The notes under the pieces are model-generated. The model saw nothing but the letters and a program-made list of their open reading frames with translations, did not search any database and had not been told where the DNA came from. A program made the position numbers and the translations under genes. A stretch of 64,000 nucleotides of DNA from Podarcis raffonei. Its lineage: Eukaryota > Chordata > Lepidosauria > Squamata > Lacertidae. The stretch is from the NCBI RefSeq assembly GCF_027172205.1, contig NC_070614.1:42399001-42463000 (forward strand). The letters are read 5' to 3'. Shown here piece by piece: positions 45,168 to 55,824 of the stretch; the stretch's first letter is position 1, and every line of letters starts with the position of its first letter.

Positions 45168-46240
45168 CTGGTGGTTGTTTTTCTTTACTGAGAGAGATAT
45201 GTTTAATTCTTGAGGTTTTAAATTTTGGAAGTTAAAGTAATGTTCTAAATTGTGTACATGGTACATTTTATTGTTAAAGACAACCTGAGACCTGTGATGT
45301 GGAAAGTGGGATATTATTTCTTAAAATAAATAAATAAATAAATAAAAGGAATGCATAAAGATTGCATCCATTCAAAGAATCAGAAGCCTGGAGAAAAATG
45401 TATTTGCCTGTCATTCAAAAGCTAAGAACATCAGCGGTGGGCAAGCCTGACGAGGGAGAGCACTACACAACCAGGGGCTACCACTGGCAAGGCCTCCTCT
45501 CTTGCTGCCCCCCTCGGCACCTCTGCTGGAGGGGGCACACAGACAAGGGCTTCAAGTGATCACTGCAGAGCTCAGGTAGGTTGATATAAGAGGTCCTTGA
45601 GGTACTGAGATTCTGAACCACATGAGTCAAAACCAGCATTTGAATTAGGGCTAGTAATCAAATGGCAAATGGTAAAGAGAAATGTTCCTTCTTGTTCCTC
45701 TAGGACAGGGAGGGGATAGGGCTAAAAGAGCTATTGCTTTTAGCTATAAGGGCACATTCACCTTAGGCAGCCTCCCAGGACCAGTATGTCATTGGTGAGT
45801 GACCCAAAGTGGCTGTGGTCAACTCACACTCTCATGCCTGTGAACACAGGACACATGCATAAATCTCTCTGACCACCTGAACACTGTGTCTGATCTTTAG
45901 ATTGGTTTTGCTGCTGCCGAATTAGGGGGATTCTGGGTTTGGTTGGGAAGGGGACATAAAAATGTGCTTGTGGTGCTGGATCAGGCCCCTGGACCCATCT
46001 CTGAACGAAGCCAACCCTCAAAATTGGTGCCAGCTAAAAACTATGATGTAAAAAAGTGAGGGTTTCTGACGGCACACCAGCATGAAATTGTAAACAGAGC
46101 TCCCCACTGCCTCAATACCCTCTGGAAAAAGCTTCTGGAAAAGGAAGAAGGTATTTGTGTCTTCTGGAAAATATATGTTGAAAATCATTTTGTACACAAG
46201 TGTGAAAAGCGCCACAGAACACATTTTTAAACCATTGATT
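45168..46240. other. Unit 3, flank beyond the gene's 3' end
   Basis: Collinear with 22712-23640 and 31080-32120, starting with an L2-like LINE tail (45168-45350). It has no gene. Confidence 0.65.
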
Positions 46241-46251
46241 ATTCATTTTAT

Positions 46252-46257
46252 TTTATT
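46252..46257 (-). terminator. Polyadenylation signal of repeat-protein gene 3
   Basis: AATAAA on the minus strand, within a T-rich stretch that contains a second overlapping AATAAA. Same relative position as in copies 1 and 2. Confidence 0.5.
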
Positions 46258-46640
46258 TGTATAACACTGGGACAGATTCCAGAGTTCAGCAGGTACAAAT
46301 TAAGATGAAGGCACAAATTTGGCAAAGGGATTCATAGGCACCAGGGAAATAGTAGCTTATCTAAAAGGCATTCAGCTTGGGTCACCTGCATCATGCACAT
46401 ATTGGATATGCTTTTCTAACAGCAGCCTAGCAGGATATGTATGTCCATATGAAAGTATATAATATGTCTAGTAATCATTAACCTCACTTCGTGTTTAGCT
46501 TATGCATGTTTATATGCTACTCAGCTAACGCCCCCTTATGAGAGCTCTAGATTGTCTAAATATTAGCCCATAGTAATCAATTAAATGTTATAATAGAGAG
46601 GAAGCCTTTGAAGGTGCCTTTTGGCCTAACACTTTTCTTT

Positions 46641-47672
46641 TCACTTATTGGAAGGTGGCAAAGGAATATCTGTAGGTGGAGTAGAATCACTCGTAAATTT
46701 CATATCACGGCAGAACAAGACCGCTTCCTTGCCCAAACCCAGCTGGTATTGCCATATGTACATCTTCTCATTGGGCTGCAGGGTCAAATTAATAGCTTCT
46801 TCGATCTCAGTGGCTTCATTCCAGTCTTCCTGCTCTGTGTTGACACTCTTTCCACCATACTCAGCAGTGAGAGAGAACTGGTACTTGGCAATGGCCTCAG
46901 TGAGTGCACCTGACTCATATGATGCAGTCATGGAAACCTTCCAGTTGTGCTCCACACTGCTCATCTTCTGCTTGGTGTATCCCACTTTCTTGGTGATCTT
47001 CTTATTCCATACAATGGGAGTGTTGGAGTCATTGGAGATGGTCTTGATAGCTTCCCACTTACCATAAGCTGGGCCTCGGCTAACAGCCATTCCTCCAGGG
47101 AGCATGTTCACAACATCACTATGGAAGGAGTATGTAACAGCATCCAAATTTCCATTGAAGTTGGTGCATCTATAGTACTGGACCCCCCATTCATCATGGG
47201 GTTTTACAAAGTAATAGTAATCCTTGATGCCCCAGTAATAGAGACCATCCTTGCAAGCTGGGTGAAGTGTGTATTCAACTGCATCTGTATCTTCATGCAT
47301 ATTACTGACCCGACGGTAAACACCTCTTTTCTGGAAAATGATATAGAAGTATCCAAAGGCTGAGAGGTAATGGTCCCCTCCACGGCAGTTGGGATGGAGG
47401 CTGTATACTACAGAACCTAAGTCTTTATTCATGTTGCTGACACGGCGATAGTTGTCTCCTTTGATGATGTAGAATAGGTCATCCTCATGGGCTAAGTAGT
47501 GTTCTCCTCCTGTGCAGGAACTGTGCAGGCTAAACACTTCAAGGTCTTTGCCCTCATGGAAATTGGTGGATCTCATGTAGCAGCCCAGGTCTGAGCGGAC
47601 AATGTAGTAATATTTATCTACCCCACAGAAATCAACCCCTGGGGCTTTGTTCTTAGGGACTATCTCTGGCAT
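46641..47672 (-). CDS. Four-repeat, aerolysin-like-fold protein, copy 3
   Basis: 343 residues in one exon with the same start and acceptor as the other copies. It has the most changes in the N-terminal repeats: DKYYYIV, NFHEGKDLEVFSLHSSCTGG, MNKDLGSVVYSLHP and CTNFNGNLDAV. In residues 195-255 it is identical in type to copy 1 (AVSRGPAYG, ISNDS, KVSMTASYESG). The beta-rich half has two single changes, EYGGKSVNTE and PNEKM. It has no breaks. The concentration of changes in the repeat half could reflect selection on a binding surface, or older divergence erased elsewhere by conversion. Confidence 0.85.
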   Translation of the reverse strand: MPEIVPKNKAPGVDFCGVDKYYYIVRSDLGCYMRSTNFHEGKDLEVFSLHSSCTGGEHYLAHEDDLFYIIKGDNYRRVSNMNKDLGSVVYSLHPNCRGGDHYLSAFGYFYIIFQKRGVYRRVSNMHEDTDAVEYTLHPACKDGLYYWGIKDYYYFVKPHDEWGVQYYRCTNFNGNLDAVTYSFHSDVVNMLPGGMAVSRGPAYGKWEAIKTISNDSNTPIVWNKKITKKVGYTKQKMSSVEHNWKVSMTASYESGALTEAIAKYQFSLTAEYGGKSVNTEQEDWNEATEIEEAINLTLQPNEKMYIWQYQLGLGKEAVLFCRDMKFTSDSTPPTDIPLPPSNK

Positions 47673-47683
47673 GGTGCTTGATT

Positions 47684-50630
47684 CTAGGAAAAGAAAGCAA
47701 TGTATTCAGTAAGATTTCACAAATTGATCATTCATTTACTCTTTGTAATTACTTTATTATTATATTATTTTTGATAATGAAAGAATTAACAGAATTTGCA
47801 GACCTCTTGGGAAACAGTCTCATTGCTTATGATACTGTTATACCTGCCAGTGCCAAATATGATGCCAAAGGTAAATGATTACTAATTAATTGTGAGGTGC
47901 TTTGAAAGACAAACCAAACATCTTCTGCTTGTCAAGACATATTTCTCTATCTATTTCTCTCTCCATTTGATAGGAGACCAACCCACCCCTTCCAAGGAAT
48001 ATAAATTGTGTTTAACAGGCTGATCACTTTTAAAAGCAGTTTGCCTTGTGATTTTAGGGAATGGCTGTTTGGGAAATGAAAGATCCAGATTTTGCAGAAA
48101 ATCAATACTTGTTTGAAGGCTCAGTGTGGCTAAAACACCGACATCCATCACTGCTGTGCTTGTTCACAAAGAGAAGCTCTTTGCACCTCTCCCTTGTTCA
48201 GAACATATTAAAGAGTGGGCCTTCAATACTGAAGCCCCATTAAATGGAGAGGCTGAGCCAGTTGATTTTGAGGGGATATTTACCGAGACCTTTTGTGAGC
48301 ACCATACGAGGGCACCCAGGCACTCATGAGTGCCATGCTGGTAACTGCTGTTCGAATTAAATTTCCTATCTCAGTTTGATGGGAAGAGACTGCCTAACAG
48401 CTCAGAATATCTTGGAAAGAGGAGCAAAATCTCACTGTGTGAATAAACTGACACCATCCTTTCACCCACACCGCACTGGAAGGGGCAGAGAAACTTACTT
48501 GCATACCCTCAACCTCAGTACAGCAACTACAGCAATAGTACTATAGTGCCAGACTGATGAGGTTCAGAGCTAAGAGAGGATGGAAGTACACATCTATGGG
48601 GTCTGTGGGGGAAGAGAAGAGATTTCCCAATTTTTCCCCCCTCGTATTTTCTGGTGGCGTCTGATTTGTTCCTTCTAACACCAACGTGTCCAGGAGGTGC
48701 AGATTGTTAAGACTAGATGAGCATCCCTGCTTGGGATTGCCATGCTGTAAGATCTGCACCTCCTCCATGCAGACTGAAGGTTTAAGTATGTGTATAAATC
48801 ATATTTCTTAAAGCTACGACAATCTCTACCATGTCTTCAATTTTCCAAAGGAGCACTGGGTGAGTCCCTGGAACACCTTGGGATCTTGCTACAGCTTGGC
48901 AGAGGAAATGAATATGCATGAATGTCATTTTTAAATTCAAACTCAGCTGCTGGAATACGTGGTTTGTTTTAGTAGAATGGTTGTTGTATTATTAAAAGGA
49001 ACTTCATTTAACTTGTACTGTTATTGCTTAAATAAGAACCTTAGAGTGAGGTATAGATCCTGTGTTCTTGGGTCTCTTCCTCACTCTGCACAAGAAGGGC
49101 TGGTAGTCTGATCAGCCACTAAACTCCACCATTTGGGTGTTTTTGATTCAGGAATATAAAAACAGGGGCATAACAGAATTTTATAAGATTATGCATGACA
49201 CTAAAGAAGTGGCTATTCCTCTCTCCTTCTTCTGGTGCCATAACTCTAGACGCATCCTCCACATGCGTCTGCGGCAGCACGATGGCGGTGCATGCCTGGG
49301 GGTGGCAGGGCGAGCCCCCTGAGGTGTGCGTTCTTGTCACACCTCCTCAGAGATGACACCTGGGGGGCCGCCCCCCCTTCCTCCGCCACTGGGGAAGGCT
49401 CCATGTCACTTCAATATCACATAGGGAATATCATTGGCACTCAATAATTATAAAGAAGTAGTTAGACTACAGGTCCACAAAGAAGCACCACCTGGAACAC
49501 CCTGGGATTTTGCTTCAGTTGTGCAGAGATTCTGCTTGAATATGCATTAATGTCATTTTTAGATTCAAGGTTTTTTGCTAGAATACATGGTCTGTTTTAG
49601 TAGACTGGTTGTTGGATTATTAAAAGGAACTTCATTTAACTTGTACTGTTATTGCTGAAATAAAAACCTTAGAGTTTATGATTATATCTGTCAGGGGCTC
49701 AGGAGCAGAAGCACAGGGGAGAGAGGAAATGGAGAGCGAAGGGGAGGAATCCGAGGGGAGCGTAGGGGAGTATGACAGTGACCCGAGAGATTCCATGAGC
49801 TTCTCCAGCGAATCAGAAGATTCCCAGAAGGGGGCGCCGATGGTGAGGGCAAGGGGGGTCCCAGGGGGGACGCACCAGAAGCAGGGGGCCAGCGGGGACT
49901 CCCAAGGCAGCAGCGGGGGATCAGGACCAGCACCCCCACCAGAGCGCAGTGGGGGGGAAGAGTCACATGTGTCAGGGCCAGCCTCTCCTCCAGCAGGGAG
50001 AGAAGATGAGTCAGGGCTGACCACGCCCCCATCGGAAAGTGGGGAAACGGAGGGGAGGTCAGTTCCAGCTAGCCTCCCCAAAGGAGGGAGTAGTGACAGC
50101 AGTGTAACGGTCAGAAGGAAGGTGGGAGGCTGGGCGCGCGTGCCAAGTTCAAATGTACAGGCGCGCGGGACAGCAGGAAACCCGGATTGGGAGCCAGGTC
50201 CTAAAGCCCGACGGAGGGAGGGGGAAGAGTCAGGGGACTCAGCGTCAGAGGAGTCTAGGAAGGGAGAGACCCCGAAGGGCAGGCGGACCCAGAGGAGGAA
50301 AGAACAAAGGAGGAGGTGGAGCAAGGCTAGAATCTTAAACTGGTGTCAGGGGGGAGGAGATTCAGATGGAGCTTCGGCGGTCTAGGGTTTGAGACGTAGT
50401 GCTGCACGCTGCGGCTGTGGAAGTGAAACTGAACTTCAATAAAGACTTTTATACTAAACAACGAAGCAGTGTTGGTCCTTGGTGAGCTGGGACCTCGGGC
50501 GGCTCTTACAATATCCTTTATAAAAAGAGGTAGTTAGAGTGCAGGTCCACAAAAAAGTGCTCTCTCCCTTATGCCCCAAATTCTAAAGTAGTTTCTCTCC
50601 CCTCCTGCCCAGTATCCCTCCAAGACTTAC
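47684..50630 (-). other. Intron 1 of repeat-protein gene 3
   Basis: Donor next to 50631, acceptor next to 47683. Collinear with copy 1 but carries the antisense solo LTR at 49689-50510. Short frames here (67 codons at 48126 and its paralogues) are open because the sequence is conserved, not because of clear coding signal. Confidence 0.7.
49689..50510 (+). mobile_element. Solo LTR, family B, in intron of gene 3
   Basis: An 822-bp element that starts TGTCAGGGGC and ends GGCTCTTACA, with the perfect duplication ATATC (49684-49688 and 50511-50515). The empty site is kept in unit 2 ('gattatatcctttataa', about 35220). It is antisense to the host gene and about 120 bases inside the intron. A plus-strand frame of about 230 codons spans most of it: acidic and Ser/Gly/Pro-rich, with an Arg-rich end (RRTQRRKEQRRRW). 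It looks whole as an LTR. Confidence 0.92.
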
Positions 50631-50695
50631 CGGTATTCGTGGTATTCACACAGAAAGTTTTGTAGTAGGTGGCAGCTGCTTCTCTTGGTGGAGAA
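50631..50695 (-). other. Non-coding exon 1 of repeat-protein gene 3
   Basis: Same sequence and donor as 35349-35413; no ATG. The 5' end is estimated from the TATA box. Confidence 0.65.
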
Positions 50696-50721
50696 TGAGG
50701 GACATGTATGAACAGTTGCTG

Positions 50722-50729
50722 TTTATATA
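50722..50729 (-). promoter_or_regulatory. TATA box of repeat-protein gene 3
   Basis: TATATAAA on the minus strand, about 95 bases upstream of the exon 1 donor. Identical context to copy 2. Confidence 0.65.
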
Positions 50730-51377
50730 GGATGGAAGAGGCTATGGGTTAATGAGAAACTACACACCGCTCCACCTACATTGGAACTAAAAGACACATT
50801 TATTGATTCTTTTCAGATGATAAACGAAGATAACAGTCACAAGAAAACCCTCCCACTCCCCTTCTCAGAGTGCAGAGTCTTCCAGGAACAAAAATATAGC
50901 ATTAGCGGAACTTAGAATATATACCATTTTCTAGTGTTGTGGTCAAACAAATGAATCGTTCCATGATATTCCATGTGATGCTGGTGGACAGAAAGCATGT
51001 TCAGTGGATTGTGCATATTCAATAAAATCAAACCATTTCGTAAGAAAAGAAGATTCTTCCCCCCTCGGTACGATATTCTTGTTGTACTGCAGTTAGTGTT
51101 TCCATAAGGGTTTAATCCCAGGTCTGTAAAATCCATGCATAAAAGAGATCTGAATTAAGTGCTCTGCTCCCAAACCTTTGGCTAATTAAACAATCTGTAG
51201 CCTTTTAAAATGGGGTGGGTATTTCTTTTGTTTGTTGGTATGTCATGTTTGTTTTTTGTTTTTTATAAAGTGAACTGTCCTGTGATCTTAGGATGAAGGG
51301 TGATACAGAGTTTTAATAAATAATAATAATACCTGAATGCATTTTTACACATGTATGCTGTTGCCATATTTGGAATA
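50730..51377. other. Upstream region of gene 3
   Basis: Almost identical to 35448-36095. Includes an L2-like 3' tail at 51175-51335. It has no gene. Confidence 0.7.
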
Positions 51378-51603
51378 CAGTGGTACCTTGGGATACAGAC
51401 GCTTCAGGTTACAGACTCCACTAACCCAGAAATAGTACCTCGGGTTAAGAACTTTGCTTCAGGATGAGAACAGAAATTGCGCAGTAGTGGCACAGCGGCA
51501 GTGGGCACCCCATTAGCGGGAAGTGGTGCTTCAGGTTAAGAACAGTTTCAGGTTAAGAACAGACCTACAGAACAAATTAAGTTCTTAACCCGAAGTACCA
51601 CTG
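51378..51603. mobile_element. Tigger-like MITE, unit 3
   Basis: CAGTGGTACCTTGGGATA to AAGTACCACTG, with TA on both sides. Shared with unit 2. Confidence 0.85.
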
Positions 51604-52675
51604 TACTTAGTTCTCAACCCCTCATCTCACATAGAGGATATTGGGGGACATAATGAAGTAATCTTGCCATTAATTGTATTAAGTTTGAATGGATGCATGT
51701 ACCAGTGCTGTAGAACTTTCAGCGAATTTTATTAGGTTCAAACTGATGTTGAACAAAAAGGAGGACTTTTTGCAAGGGACAACTGAAATGCTATTTGAAT
51801 CTGATGATTTGGAAGAGACCTAGGAGGCCATGGAGAAATGGATATGAAATAATCTAATACGGGTATGGATAAACTGCTGTGAGTGTTGCCCTGGGCAAGA
51901 TAAAGCAACTAACAAATTGACTTATTTTGCATCTTCTGTTGCTCGTCCCTGAGAGATTTACTGGATGAACAATTTAATTGTTTTACGGTGGTCATCATGT
52001 AAACCTCATAGCCTTATATTGCCACCTTATTGTTTGGGGGCTTCCAGGCAGCATCTAGCTGACCATTGTGGACACAACTATAAATTGACCTGCGGTCTGG
52101 ATCCAGCAAGGCTCTTTTTATGTCAACACCCAGAAGGTCAAATTAGAAAATGCTTGCTTAAAGTTGGTTTGTCATAAAATCAGTAAGGAGTTGCTGTAAG
52201 AACAATACAAACATTTGGGGTTTGTGAAAGTATTGCTTTTTAGATATTGACCAACATGACTTACCTAATCTAATCTTGAGAGGGATTTCCATGGCCAGAC
52301 CAGTGAGTGTGCTTGAGTGTGCATGACTAATTAAGAATGTAATTTTAAAATTCAAACTTATTAAAAAGAACCATAGAATCATAGAATCGGAGAGTTGGAA
52401 CTTTATTTATCTTGTATTGTTATTGTTGAAATAAAAACCTTAGACTAAGGCATAGATCCTTGGGTCTCTCTGTCTCTCTCTCTCCACAATCCCTTCTCAC
52501 AAATGATGAATGGTGGGCTGATCTGCCACTGAAAGACACAGTTATTTGATAATTTTGTAACAAAAGTGTAACATGTTTGTGACTTTTGAATTCAGTAATT
52601 AAAAAATGGACATTTACAAGATTATGAATGGCACTGAAGAAGTGGATCTCTCTTTCTCTCTCTCATTCTCTGGCC
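51604..52675. other. Intergenic, shared with unit 2
   Basis: Matches 36322-36642 and 37388-38150, without the CCGTA MITE. Contains a CR1-like tail remnant at 52369-52398. About 930 bp present in unit 2 (38150-39080) are missing here at about 52668. Confidence 0.7.
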
Positions 52676-53375
52676 TTTGGATCCTGAATGCATCTCAGAC
52701 GGTTAAAATGGTCAATGCCAGTGGTAGTTATTCTTTTCAGAGAGAGAGAGATTTTAAATTCTTTAGACTTTAAATTTTGGAAGTTTAAGCGATGTTTTAA
52801 GTTGTGTATATTGTACACTTAATTGTTACAGGCCACTTGAGACCTATGATGTGGAAAGTGGGATATAATTTTTTAATATAAAAAAATAAAAGCAATAGAT
52901 AGAAATTGCACCGATTCAAAGAATCAGAAGCCAGGAGAAAAATGTATGTGCCTGGCATTCAAAAGCTAATAACATCAGTGGCGGGCAAGGCTAATGAGGA
53001 AGAGCATGACACAACCAGGGGCTACTACTTGAAAGGGCTCTTCTCTTGTTGCCACTCTCGGCACCTCCTTTGGAGGGGGCGCACAGAGAAGGGCTTCAAG
53101 GTGTGGGGGACCCCAAGGGCCCCCAAAATATGCTTTATATTTAACCAATAACCTCCCCTCCCACACCACCTTTAAAAGGGTATCGGATGTCAACCAGCCA
53201 AAGGCCTGATTTAAGAGGAACACTATTGCCTGACTCCTAAGGCTGTATAATGAAGGCACCAGCTGAACACCCCTGGGGAGAGCATTCCACAAATGGGGAG
53301 CCACTACAGAAAAGGCCCATTCCCATCTGCCACCCTCCAGAGCATTTGTGGACATGTTGAGCCTTTTTTTTTTTA
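52676..53375. mobile_element. Two L2-like LINE 3' remnants in opposite orientation
   Basis: 52676-52895 (plus) is the tail seen at 39080-39300. 53080-53375 (minus) carries the WEWAFSVVAPHLWNALPRGV frame seen at 39480-39770. Confidence 0.6.
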
Positions 53376-54650
53376 AGAGATGGAACGAATTGTTGAGCTT
53401 CAATTTGTTGGCTCTCATTTAGTTCATTAGTTAGGAAAGACAAGGCTCAGCACATCCATTGCCTCACCTGCAGATATAGAACTGTGATAATGATTATGTA
53501 TTTCACATCTTCTGTTGCTTGACCCTGGCTTAAATTGGTCATCCAGTTAACCTTGTAGCCTTATCATTTCAGTTATTGCCACTACGTTGTTTTGGGGGCT
53601 TCCAGGCAGCATCTAGCTGACCATTGTGGACACAACTATAAATTGGCCTTTGTCTGTCTGGATCCAGCAGGGCTCTTTTTATGTCAACACCCAGAAGGTC
53701 AAATTCGAAAATGCTTGCTTAAAGTTGGTTTGTCATAAAATCATTAAGGAGTTGCTGTAGGAACAATACAAACATTTGGGGTTTGCAAAAGTATTGCTAT
53801 TTAGTATTGCTATTTATTGACCATCATGACTTATCTAATCTAATCTCAAGAGATTGTTGAATTGTGTGGTCTGAAAAGCTTCTACATGTGGTAACTAGTC
53901 CTTGAATGCATCAGAATGCTTTATTTTGAAATGTGCACAAACACTAGAACTGGAACAACATTTTTGTCTTAGACACTAAAAAGAAGCAATGAAGCAACAC
54001 CACATATAAGACTGACACATAGAACTCATAGTTTGCGTTAGTCCATGCCTAGGCCCTTACTTCATAAGAAAACAATAATTAAATGAATTCATTTGAAACA
54101 ACATTTGTAAGTAAGTCAGTTTTCCAGAACAGTATGGAGTTGCTGTAAGAACAATACAAACATTTGGGGTATTAATATTTAGATATTTGAGAACATGACT
54201 TATCTAAACTAATCTTGAGACATTATTGAATTGTGTGGTTTGAAAAGTTTCTAGATGTGGCAACCAGTCCTTGACTGCATCAGGATGCTATATTTTGAAA
54301 TGTACACAAACACCAGAACTAGAACAACATTTTGTCTTAGATCTCTGCCCCTTCTTTCCTTGTCCTAAAAAAACCACCCCAACCCAGACTGAAACTCTGA
54401 ATAAATTAATTTCAAATACTATCTAACAGGCTCTTATATTATGATCTATGCTGTGCTAAGCTGTTTAGAATAAAGGCAGTGTGGAAATTTAACAGTAAAT
54501 ACAAATAAAAATGATTTCTATTAATCTAAGAATAGCATGAAAAGTGGTGTTAAGATTTTTTTTTGTCTTTCTGGGAAACTACCGCAGGCACCCACATAGC
54601 TATGATTGCAGCTGTGTACAAAAAAAAGCAGATTCCAGCTACTAGGTTAA
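53376..54650. other. Intergenic, right edge of the duplicated region
   Basis: 53500-53860 repeats 39950-40300. 53740-53950 and 54130-54350 are diverged copies of one another ('attgttgaattgtgtggt' and 'attattgaattgtgtggt'), so this is a local tandem repeat of about 390 bp. It has no gene. Confidence 0.55.
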
Positions 54651-54759
54651 CGGTTAACCCTTAGAGTGCTGATGGAAAGTAATCATTCTTTACAATCTGT
54701 ATCCTTCTTGGGTTGAATGATGCAGCGAAGCCAAGGAAAGGCCTTATTAGCGCCACCTA

Positions 54760-54960
54760 CTTGCAACAGTAAGATCACGACTCGTTCACAGTCTTTCAGT
54801 GTCACAAAAGCGCCTAGTCTCTCGAGAGATGATTGGCTTGCCTTCTCAGCCAATGCCAAGGCGGTCTGCCAGTATTTCCTGGCCCGCCTACCTTCTTCCT
54901 CTGCCTTGCGGTTCTTTGGCGCTGGGTTAAGCATTTGTCGTTTGTGCTATCGAATCCATT
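54760..54960 (+). promoter_or_regulatory. Candidate promoter with CCAAT boxes
   Basis: A GC-richer stretch with 'gattggct' (54829) and 'agccaatgcc' (54849) in both orientations and 'ggcccgccta', just upstream of an exon-like segment with donor GTTAGT at 54972. It is the likely promoter of the unnamed gene below. Confidence 0.4.
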
Positions 54961-54971
54961 CTTAATCGCAG
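54900..54971 (+). other. Candidate non-coding first exon
   Basis: It ends 'cttaatcgcag' before GTTAGTTC, a reasonable donor. The 5' limit is a guess. It lies next to the CCAAT-box stretch. Confidence 0.3.
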
Positions 54972-55824
54972 GTTAGTTCTTGCCATCCGTTCTTGTAATG
55001 CCTTTGGAAAGAGTCACGGTGCGGGTGGGGGTTGGGCTGCTAGATTTTTGTTTTCAGATCGTTTGCACCCCACTCTAGCATTAGTGCTCGTGCGTATGCT
55101 CTTCACTGATTTCAGTGGGGCTTGCTTCCAAAGCAGCATGCTACTGTCCGATTACTGCGCCATTGAAAGCGCTTTCGGTGCCGAGTATTTCCCCGTGAAA
55201 AAGAACCTAGTAGAAATCAAGGCTTGCTCTTCTGTTCCCTTCCGGAGAGAGCACGTGTTCGTTTTTTTAATTGCATCGGTGTGATACGAAATGAAATGCG
55301 GGCTACGTGTTGAAGACGAAGCTTTTAAGGTTTGGTCCGGGGGTGGAAACTGGGCACGCTCGCTCCGAAGTAGTTTTCTTCTGGCCCATTGAGTTGGTAA
55401 TGAGGAGGGGGGAAAACTTCACGGTGGGTCTTTTCAGGGGGGCAAGATATCTAGCAAAGTTTACTACACTAGGAAGCTTAATGCCATGTTTGGGTCCTAT
55501 TGATGGGTGGTGTGAAAATGGTTTTAGTACAAAAATAGAATAAAAATAAGTGTGGGTTTGCTTAGGCCTGTTGTGAAGATGCTGCATTATAAACAATTCC
55601 CCAGAAATAGCAAAAAGAAGTCAAAGGTTCTTAAGGCCTGGTAGGAGAAAAGGCAGTTAAATCTCTGGCCTTAGAAGGCAGTATTTCTTAAGCCTTTTTG
55701 TAGTCTTGTGTTCTTCCTCCACTTTACATTAATGACTTAATTGGAGCCAACCCTCTCGAAATGAGAGTTGAGGCTTGCTTGTGTGCTCCCTTAATGCTCT
55801 CACCGTCTCTCTTGCTTTCTACAG

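Noticed and set aside
54683-54934. Minus-strand 83-codon frame in the CCAAT-rich stretch
   Set aside because: No splice sites, domain or conservation support; the stretch reads better as a promoter.
54700-55300. RNase P RNA or PARP2 near CCNB1IP1, as in mammals
   Set aside because: I looked for the neighbours known from mammals and saw no matching sequence in the upstream region.
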